A model generated the notes under the pieces. The model was not told where the DNA came from. It was given only the letters and a program-made list of their open reading frames with translations, and ran no database searches. A program made the position numbers and the translations under genes. From NCBI RefSeq assembly GCF_039503195.1, contig NZ_JBCJKP010000001.1:10664001-10728000 (forward strand): a DNA stretch of 64,000 nucleotides, in the 5' to 3' direction. Position 1 is the first letter of the stretch. Each line of letters begins with the position of its first letter. This stretch comes from Streptomyces mirabilis (GTDB lineage Bacteria; Actinomycetota; Actinomycetes; Streptomycetales; Streptomycetaceae). Of the stretch, positions 53,110 through 64,000 are shown in pieces.

Positions 53110-53592
53110 TCAGGCCAGCTCGACAAATCGGTGGACGCGAAAGGACGTCAGGTGGTCGGGTTCGATGCTTGCCGAGTCCACCCGGTAGCGGCCAGCGGCG
53201 AGTTCGAGAGCGGTGCTGTCCGTGAGTGTCCCGACCTCGGTGCCGAAGTGGGCGGCATCGAACATCACGAGCTCGCCAGTGGTGCTCAGTACAGGTCCTT
53301 CCTCCCACTCGGCGGTGGGAAGCCCAGCCCGGATGAAGTCGGCGACACCATCCTCGCTCTCCGCGTAGCACCAGCGGACGAGGACTCGATACTCAGGAAG
53401 GTAGGCGGTGGAGAGAGGTTCGTCCCCCAGGACCAGCGCCTCAGCTCCGTCAGGCAGTGCGAGGACTCCAACGAAATCCATCACCGCGCAAGCCTGGTCG
53501 TAGTCGCCCTCCGTTCCCGACCAGTGCGCCAGCGCGGTGCGTGGAACCACGATAAACGGGCCGCCCTCCGTCTCCAGCCACGTCAAAGACAT
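53110..53592 (-). CDS. Imm21-like immunity protein
   Basis: 160 residues from ATG 53592. WLETEGGPFIVVPRTALAHW SG, DQACAVMDFVGVLALPDG, LVLGDEPLSTAYLPEYRVLV RWCYA and DSASIEPDHLTSFRVHRF match the Imm21 family of polymorphic-toxin immunity proteins. Imm21 genes normally follow a toxin gene, but none is present here, so this is an orphan that may protect against a neighbour's toxin. There is no signal peptide, which suits a cytosolic toxin target. Confidence 0.75.
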   Translation of the reverse strand: MSLTWLETEGGPFIVVPRTALAHWSGTEGDYDQACAVMDFVGVLALPDGAEALVLGDEPLSTAYLPEYRVLVRWCYAESEDGVADFIRAGLPTAEWEEGPVLSTTGELVMFDAAHFGTEVGTLTDSTALELAAGRYRVDSASIEPDHLTSFRVHRFVELA

Positions 53593-53900
53593 GCCGCCTC
53601 CACCTTCAGGATCTCAGTTCCGTCGCGACAGCGTATGTGCCAGGTCGGACAGGGCTCATGCCTGTGGTGGTCGAGGTGCGCGGTGACGGGCCCAGGGTCG
53701 TGACCATCCCCTGCAATCGAACGCCACCGAGGCGGTTGTAGGCGTCACCGTGCCCTTGCCGAAATCCTCATCCGCCCTGGTGGGATGGGGGTTGGCTGTG
53801 TGCGTGAGTAGTGAACCGTATGTCGGTCAGCGACGACACCATCCGATCTCATCGGGGAGCGATATCGCTGATCGTCAGATGAGGGCCGACGGGGAGCGCC

Positions 53901-53944
53901 TGAGTTTTGGGTTCTGGCACAGATCTTGGGGAGCGGTCGCGGAG
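53901..53944 (+). repeat. 44-bp direct repeat, copy 2
   Basis: The second copy of the repeat at 50239-50282 differs by one base (C to T). It lies 42 bp past the stop of the MEDS-ATPase gene (which is on the minus strand). Confidence 0.85.
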
Positions 53945-53985
53945 GGTGGCTTGAGCCTCGGCCTCGGTCCGATTCGGCCGGGCGG

Positions 53986-54915
53986 TCAGTGGGTGAGGTA
54001 GAAGCGGACAGTCGTGCCCTCTGGGGCGGTGTGGAGGCGGACGAGGTCGGCGACGTAGTGAACGAGCATCAGGCCGCGGCCGCCCAACTGGTCGCGTGCC
54101 GGGGGCCGCCGGCCGGCCAGGGGATCGGTCAGCCAACCGCGGTCGTGGACCTCGCAGGCGATCTGCTCGCCCTCGGCCCATATCCGCACCGTCCCCGATC
54201 CGCCGCCGTGCCTCACGCTGTTGGTGGTCAGCTCCGCCACCGCCAACGTCAGATCCTGCAGCCGCACACCGGCCAGGCCCAGTCGCTCTGCTTCCTGAAC
54301 GGCGAAGTAGCGGGCTTTGGGGAGATCTTCCGTGTTGAACGAGAAGGTCGCCGCGTCGGGAGGGTAGGCAAGCGGCTTGTTGTAGCGGGCGATGGCACGC
54401 TCGGGGTCGTAGGTCTCGCTGGCCAGTTCGCCGTCCGCGTTGATGACGACGGGATGGGTGGCGTAGGCGTCGGCGATTACCTGCGGCTCCAAGCGGTCCG
54501 CGTCGTACGGGCACAGGATGGTCACCTCGCGGCCCCGGAACGCGGCGTTGATCAGCGCCTCATGCTGGACGCACGCAGGGTACTCCACCGCGGTGCGACC
54601 GGCCCAGATGGGCTCTCCGATGATCCGTACCCGGCCGGCGGAGTGAGCGTCGGCGAAGGCCCGCAGCACGCGGGGGATGATCCGCCCCGGGTTGCGACCG
54701 GCCTCGGTCATGTCGAGCAGCTTGACCCGGTCCGCAGTCGATCCGAGTCCGGCCTTGATCAGCTCCAGGTTGGGTCCGGGAACGGCGACCGCGACGGCCT
54801 CTCCGGCGGCCAGCCCTTCCAGAAGGAACGGCAGTGTGGCCGCTGTGTACTGCTCCGTGCCGCGGTAAATCAGCGCCGGGTGTACAAAAGGTTCACTGCT
54901 AGTGGCCGTACTCAT
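53986..54915 (-). CDS. MEDS-domain anti-sigma regulatory protein with GHKL ATPase domain
   Basis: 309 residues. The N-terminal MEDS domain spans about 1-180 (HPALIYRGTEQYTAATLPFL, PYDADRLEPQVIADAYATHP VV). The C-terminal HATPase_c_2 domain (LQDLTLAVAELTTNSVRHGG G and RGLMLVHYVADLV) resembles RsbW/SpoIIAB-type kinases. It overlaps the STAS gene upstream by ATGA. Together they look like a switch kinase and its antagonist partner in a sigma-factor partner-switching pathway. Confidence 0.88.
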   Translation of the reverse strand: MSTATSSEPFVHPALIYRGTEQYTAATLPFLLEGLAAGEAVAVAVPGPNLELIKAGLGSTADRVKLLDMTEAGRNPGRIIPRVLRAFADAHSAGRVRIIGEPIWAGRTAVEYPACVQHEALINAAFRGREVTILCPYDADRLEPQVIADAYATHPVVINADGELASETYDPERAIARYNKPLAYPPDAATFSFNTEDLPKARYFAVQEAERLGLAGVRLQDLTLAVAELTTNSVRHGGGSGTVRIWAEGEQIACEVHDRGWLTDPLAGRRPPARDQLGGRGLMLVHYVADLVRLHTAPEGTTVRFYLTH

Positions 54916-55271
54916 CGCGCCGCAACCTCAATCGTCGGAACGCCAGGCCAGAACATGTCCAGAATGCGCGGCAGCTCCGGCGGCGGCCGGTCCACGACGA
55001 TCCGGCCCGTGTCCAGGTTCTGTGCAGTGACTGCCAGAGCTGCCGCGCCACCCACATCGATGGACGTCACACCGGACAGATCCACGAGGGAGACGTCTGT
55101 ATGCGTCCTCGCCAGACGCTGCAGCGCCTGGTCCCAGGAGGCGCGGGTGATCACGCCGATCTCACCGGTTGCGCGGAAACCAGAGAGACCGGACAAGGAT
55201 GCCACCTCCAGCGCAGCTCCGCTGCTCGACGGCACCGCGACGGATCCGTCCATGCCGTGGGAGGCCTTCAC
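54912..55271 (-). CDS. STAS-domain anti-sigma factor antagonist
   Basis: 119 residues, one STAS domain (ATGEIGVITRASWDQALQRL, DVSLVDLSGVTSIDVGGAAA L). The Ser or Thr in the VTSIDVGG loop is the usual phosphorylation site of SpoIIAA/RsbV-type antagonists. It is translationally coupled to the MEDS-ATPase gene, which probably phosphorylates it; the PP2C phosphatase encoded at 55824 could dephosphorylate it. The start is ATG 55271. Confidence 0.85.
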   Translation of the reverse strand: MKASHGMDGSVAVPSSSGAALEVASLSGLSGFRATGEIGVITRASWDQALQRLARTHTDVSLVDLSGVTSIDVGGAAALAVTAQNLDTGRIVVDRPPPELPRILDMFWPGVPTIEVAAR

Positions 55272-55823
55272 ATTCTCTCCCCTACGTCAGGTGCCGCTGA
55301 ATGGCGTCTCGTCCGGGCCTACCGCAATGTTGAATGCCGGATTACAGCCAGCCAACTATAGAGCACAACGGTGCGCCGTCCGTGGCTCATGTCCGTTCAA
55401 CCAGCGCAGTTCGGGCGAAACGTTCCGCTGGACAAGGCCGTGCCGGGAAGAGCACGCGCCCGGGCGGAGTCGAGCGGCTGCCCGCAAGGCTGCGGAGGAA
55501 GGCGCCGCCCCGTGACCGTCGAAGCGGAGACCAGCCGCAGCGTCTTCCTGCTCCGAGGTCGCATCGGAGCCCGGAAAACAGGAACCTTCCTACCTCACCG
55601 TGGGCAGAGCACAACACCCATCGTGCTCTGCCGCTGGAGCCCCTCGCCGGCGGCATGCTTCACGTGAGTGGGAAACCAGCCCCGTCGGTCGTGTGAACAC
55701 CGCTGGCCCGGGGGTATAGGGGCGCCCTCCTCTGCGGTATCTCGTATCGCTGCTGAAGGGCGAAACTTCGGACTTTCCCGCGACGGCGCGGGACGAAGAA
55801 GCTTTTCCCGCGCCGGGGCTCTG
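55272..55823. other. Intergenic region with a terminator-like hairpin
   Basis: No gene is seen. GGCAGAGCAC (55603-55612) and GTGCTCTGCC (55623-55632) form a perfect 10-bp stem with a 10-nt loop, which may end transcription from the phosphatase gene at 55824-58262. Confidence 0.5.
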
Positions 55824-58262
55824 TTACGTCGGGCGGATGCCGATGACGCAGGTGTCGTCGTCGGTGTCGGCAGTGCTGTAGGTGAGCAGCTGGTCGAGTT
55901 GGTGCTCCAGGGGACCGGCCGCGTAGACCTGGGCCATGGTCAGCAGCTGGCTGAGCGAGTCCTGGTTCGGGTCGTCTCTGCGTTCCACGAGGCCGTCGGT
56001 GTACATCACCAGCGTGTCGTCGGCCCGCAGTTCCAGCTCCGCCTCCTCATAAGTCGCCTCCTCCACCGCGCCCAGGAGTACGCCCCTCAGTGGCGGCAGT
56101 GCGGAGGCCTGGCCGGCCCGGACGAGGACAGGGGGGAGGTGTCCGGCGCGGGCCCAGCGCAGGGTGCGGTCGTTCCGGTCGTACAGGCCGCAGACGGCGG
56201 TGGCGGTGACCTGGTCGGTCAGATGGTGGGCCACGATGTTGAGCCAGGTCAGCAGCTGGCCCGGTCCCGCGCCGGTGACGGCCAGGCCGCGCAGCGCGTT
56301 GCGCAGTACCACCATGCTGGTCGCAGCCTTGATGCCGTGGCCCGCGACGTCGCCGACGCAGAGGAAGATCTTCCCCGAGGGCAGGGCGACGGTGTCGTAC
56401 CAGTCTCCGCCGACCAGGGTGTCCGTCTCGGCCGGCCGGTAGCGAACGGCGGTCTGAAGGCCCGGCACGACCAGCGGTTCCGTGGTGGGCGGCATGATCG
56501 CGTGTTGAAGCTGGAGGGCGAGTCGGGTGCGCTCGGCGGACTGCTCCTGGCTGTGGGCCAGTTGGTCCCGCGTCGCTGCGAGCGCGACCTCGGTCCAGTG
56601 CTGGGAGGAGATGTCCTGGTACGCGCCGCGCAGGGACAGCAGCTTGCCCCGAGGGTCCAGGACGGGTTCGGCGACGACCCGGATGTGGCGGGTGACGCCG
56701 TCCGGGCGGCGTAGCCGGAAGGCGGTCGAGGCGGGGCGGCGGCGGTGAAGCACGGTGCGGAGGAAGCGGCCGATGGCAAGGGCGTCGTCGGGGTGGGCGT
56801 AGGCCGGCAACTCTTCCAGGGGAATGGGGCCAGCGGCGAGTGGCTGCCCGTACAGCGCGAACAGCTGATCATTCCAGGTGATCTCGCGGGTCGTCGTGTC
56901 CTCCTCGAACCCACCGATCCGCCCCAGCCGCTGGGCGTGCCGGAGCAGATGGGCCAGCCGGGCCGCCTCGTCCTCGATGCGCCAGATGAGCAGGATGCCG
57001 TCGCCGTGCCTGCTGAGGTTGATGTCGGCGACCGAGGTCAGCGGGACCTGGTCGACCAACGCGGTGAGGGTCATCCGCTGTGACCGAAATCGCTCGCCGG
57101 TGGCGTAGACCCGTTCGATGTGTTCGAACAGACCGCTGGCGTCGGCGGACCTCGGGTAGGCCTCCAGCATGTTGGTGCCGCTGATGGCGTTGTGCGGCCG
57201 ACCCGCCGGGTCGACGAAGCCTGCGTTGACGTGGTGGATCCGGAAGTCGACGAGGCGGCCCTCGTCGTCCAGACAGGGCCGCAGCACCAGGGCCGGGTCG
57301 TAGAGGCTGTCCGCGATCTCGCTCAGGTAGTCGGCGTCGACGCTGCCGCCCCGGCCCGTCGTGGCGGTGTCGGGTGCGGCGGGACCGTGGATTTCAAGGG
57401 TGTGCGCGCAGAGTTCGGCGAGCGCCTCGATCTGCCGGTCGATTTGGGGCGACGGCGCGGGCAGCGTGTTCGGCCAGCAGATCTCCAGCACCCCCAGAAT
57501 CCGGCCGCCGGTCCCGGCGGGGACGGCGATCCGGCCGGCGTCGGGTATCTCAATCTGACCGATCGAGGGAACTTTGGACCTGGCCGGCGTGGGGATCCTC
57601 ACCAGGGCGCGGTCGGCCAGCGCCTGCCGGGCCACGGTGGCGACACCCGGGGGAACGTAGCGCCACCGGGTGGCCTCCTCCACGGTGAATCCGGCGTGAC
57701 CTGCCAGAGTGAGGGAGCCGTCCGCGCCGGTGTCCCACACGGCGACGGCGCGGGCGCCCAACGGGCCGAGGGCGTGTTCCAGGAGGGATTCGGCGACCGC
57801 CTGGGTGTCCTTGGCAGCCAGGGCGCCGCTTTCCGCGGTACGCAGCCGGACCGCTGTGGGCACCTTCTCGCGTTGGGGCTGCGGGTTGTTGGCGACGTTC
57901 AGGACGAGGTCGTTGGTGATCTCGGTGAGCCGGTCGTTGGCGGACTGGTTGATGATGTCAGCGGCGAGCTCCAGCTGCGGCACGCCCGCCTGGTCGGCAA
58001 GGAGGGAAAGCTGTCGGCTCGCCTGGGCCGGGCTGCACTGGAGCCGCTCGATGAGGACGCCCTTGGCGACCTCGATCAGGGCCCGGCCGTCGGCGGCCGC
58101 GTGGGCGGAGCGGACCTCCCTGCGGAGCCGCTCGACGGTGGCGGCGAGTCGGCCTACTGGGGTTTCCTCGGACGCGGGCGGGGAGCCGGCACTGGCGCAC
58201 ATCTCCGTGCCCGGACCGACCTGCGGGACCGGCTCGCCGGGTTGCTGGGCCGACTTGATCAC
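55824..58262 (-). CDS. ANTAR-GAF-PAS-PP2C (SpoIIE-type) phosphatase
   Basis: 812 residues from GTG 58262, chosen for its AAGGAGGAGC site. An ANTAR-like RNA-binding domain is at about 35-100 (GRALIEVAKGVLIERLQCSP AQASRQLSLLAD). A GAF domain follows at about 140-285, then two PAS regions (RIHHVNAGFVDPAGRPHNAI SG; ITWNDQLFALYGQPLAAGPI). The C-terminal PP2C domain (GGDWYDTVALPSGKIFLCVG DVAGHG, metal-binding Asp; LVMYTDGLVERRD) closes the protein. It is soluble. It probably dephosphorylates STAS antagonists such as the one at 54912 in response to a GAF or PAS ligand, and ANTAR may also act on nascent RNA. Confidence 0.9.
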   Translation of the reverse strand: MIKSAQQPGEPVPQVGPGTEMCASAGSPPASEETPVGRLAATVERLRREVRSAHAAADGRALIEVAKGVLIERLQCSPAQASRQLSLLADQAGVPQLELAADIINQSANDRLTEITNDLVLNVANNPQPQREKVPTAVRLRTAESGALAAKDTQAVAESLLEHALGPLGARAVAVWDTGADGSLTLAGHAGFTVEEATRWRYVPPGVATVARQALADRALVRIPTPARSKVPSIGQIEIPDAGRIAVPAGTGGRILGVLEICWPNTLPAPSPQIDRQIEALAELCAHTLEIHGPAAPDTATTGRGGSVDADYLSEIADSLYDPALVLRPCLDDEGRLVDFRIHHVNAGFVDPAGRPHNAISGTNMLEAYPRSADASGLFEHIERVYATGERFRSQRMTLTALVDQVPLTSVADINLSRHGDGILLIWRIEDEAARLAHLLRHAQRLGRIGGFEEDTTTREITWNDQLFALYGQPLAAGPIPLEELPAYAHPDDALAIGRFLRTVLHRRRPASTAFRLRRPDGVTRHIRVVAEPVLDPRGKLLSLRGAYQDISSQHWTEVALAATRDQLAHSQEQSAERTRLALQLQHAIMPPTTEPLVVPGLQTAVRYRPAETDTLVGGDWYDTVALPSGKIFLCVGDVAGHGIKAATSMVVLRNALRGLAVTGAGPGQLLTWLNIVAHHLTDQVTATAVCGLYDRNDRTLRWARAGHLPPVLVRAGQASALPPLRGVLLGAVEEATYEEAELELRADDTLVMYTDGLVERRDDPNQDSLSQLLTMAQVYAAGPLEHQLDQLLTYSTADTDDDTCVIGIRPT

Positions 58263-58347
58263 CGTGCTGCTCCTCCTTGAACCGTGGATGAGAGACCTGC
58301 GGATGCGGGGCGTGCCGGTGCCTCGGACCCTTTCGCCGGGAGCGGCA

Positions 58348-62921
<4,574 letters not shown>

Positions 62922-63218
62922 GTCCAACCTCACCTTTTGAGCCCACTCAAGCAACGGATCGGAACATGCCCATGCACGAGCACACCACGCTGCGGGAAAA
63001 CGCCCCCAGAGCATCGTACGGGGGAAATCGCAAGCCGGATGCCAGGTTGTGCCGGGTGGCGAGGGTGTCGGGCCGTCACCCCCTGCCGATAGCCGAGGCC
63101 GCGGCCTGCCTTGAACTCCCGGCCCGGGTGTCAGGCTCTGCGCGCCCGCTTCCCCCGACGGTCGGAGATGCACGCGGTCCACGAGACCGTCTACCAGACA
63201 CCTCAGGCACTCAACGTG

Positions 63219-64000
63219 TCAAGCAGCTGCGGCGAGAGCGGTTGGAAAGGCCGTGTGTTCCTCGAACAGCGTGTGGTGCTGGAGGCAGTAGTAGAGCTGG
63301 CCGAGCATGCGATTGAAAAGGTTGCGCTGTGCGGCGGCGTGCCAGTCTCCGTGGTCGTCGCGGCGGCGTCGGTAGTGGGCCTTGGCGCCGGGCGAGGCCG
63401 TGATGGAGGCGAAGGCCCGGAGATAGCCGGCGTGGTTGAGCCGGTCGTTCTTCACCCACGCCGGGTGATGCTCGACCTCTGGCCGGAGGCCCGGGTGATA
63501 GGCGAGGCGCCGGTGTATGCCTTCAGACCGAGGGCGTCTGCGAAGCGGGCCTTGTCGTCTCCGACCTCGGCGAGCACCCGGGCGTCGAGCTGGACGCCGA
63601 GGCTGGGGAAGCTGAGGATGATCTCAGCGTCCGGGTGCTGAGGGAAAGCCTCTTCAACGGCCTGGGTGAGGTCGTCGGCGGCGGTGCATGCGGCCTCCAA
63701 CTGGACCAGGAGGGCCAGCATTTGCTTGCCCAGCGCGTCCTCGATCAGCAGCGGCTGGTGAGCGTAGTCGTCACGGAGCCGCTCGGCCTCGGCCGTGATG
63801 CCCCGCTTGCGGCCGGCCCGCTTGAGCGCGGCCTCCAACTGTGGGTGGGTCAGCCGCGCGGCCCGGGTCGGAGTCGGGGCCGCCTTCAGAAGCTCTCGGG
63901 CCTCCGATCGGCACAGACCGTTGCGCCAGGGCTCGAAGGCCGCCAGGGCAGCCGGGTAGTACTCCCGCAGCAGCGAACGGAGCTGGTTGGACAGCTGCTG
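63219..64000 (-). pseudogene. IS110-family transposase, C-terminal part, frameshifted
   Basis: The frame enters from the right edge, reads EPWRNGLCRSEARELLKAAP TPTRAARLTHPQLEAALKRA G, then LSFPSLGVQLDARVLAEVGD DKARFADALGLKAYTGASPI TR, the Transposase_20 region. It hits a stop at 63452. The conserved end (VKNDRLNHAGYLRAFASITA and NRMLGQLYYCLQHHTLF) is in the next frame to 63219. One base is missing near 63455. The N-terminal DEDD domain lies outside the window. Confidence 0.8.

Noticed and set aside
57120..58280. 386-codon open frame on the + strand
   Set aside because: It is antisense to the ANTAR-GAF part of the PP2C gene. It is rich in Gly, Arg and Val with no domain, a typical high-GC shadow.

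Overview
The window is high-GC DNA of a Streptomyces-type actinomycete. Third codon positions are GC-rich, GTG and TTG starts are common, and the protein families (AfsR-like regulator, multi-HAMP hybrid kinase, MEDS/STAS/PP2C regulators, Imm21, FabV) are typical of that genus. The many insertion-sequence pieces, broken genes and three tyrosine-recombinase remnants suggest accessory DNA such as a chromosome arm or a decayed integrative element. I saw no rRNA, tRNA or CRISPR array.

Layout. 1-3.2 kb: the start of a membrane protein that runs off the left edge, a gutted MFS exporter, and a compact RiPP-like pair (a 44-residue candidate precursor, a strong hairpin, then a HExxH peptide-hydroxylase-like enzyme with a PqqD-like tail). 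3.2-9 kb: a NarL-type response regulator, a methyltransferase with a 20-bp inverted repeat upstream, a signal-less substrate-binding protein, and a secreted GH16 beta-glucanase with a DasR-like palindrome. 9-12 kb: VanZ, histidine-kinase and IS110 remnants and an IS4-type element. 12-16.4 kb: an epoxide-hydrolase-like enzyme, a frameshifted MFS gene and a divergent TetR gene sharing a 19-bp-arm operator, and a GNAT enzyme. 16.4-27 kb: FabV, a cupin, a DUF1963-like protein, a VOC protein, a TetR/hydrolase pair and a YCII protein, separated by ISL3, IS630 and IS5 pieces.

27.4-31.6 kb: a five-gene operon with every junction overlapping by 4 bp (ECF sigma factor, zinc-finger membrane anti-sigma candidate, ABC ATPase, two membrane proteins). 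31.7-36.8 kb: a TnpB remnant, a large membrane-bound PP2C phosphatase with a kinase-like domain, and a broken integrase. 36.9-43 kb: a methyltransferase, an ArsR/SRPBCC operon with a readable and probably leaderless promoter, an IS1182 remnant, a DHFR-like reductase, and an SDR/LysR divergent pair. 43-50 kb: an intact IS256 transposase, then two exported proteins of unknown function divergent from an AfsR-like regulator. 50-53.6 kb: an ISL3 element with orphan DUF4240 and Imm21 genes, bracketed by a 44-bp direct repeat. 54-63 kb: four same-strand genes of a sigma-factor partner-switching or stress network (MEDS-ATPase, STAS antagonist, ANTAR-GAF-PAS-PP2C phosphatase, seven-HAMP hybrid kinase). 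A one-base deletion splits the kinase. The right edge is a broken IS110 transposase.

Best candidate for something under-described: the minimal HExxH/RRE RiPP locus at 1.45-3.2 kb. Next come the AfsR-like regulator with its exported-protein pair, and the ISL3 element that seems to carry a DUF4240 gene. All functions here are read from sequence patterns without database searches.
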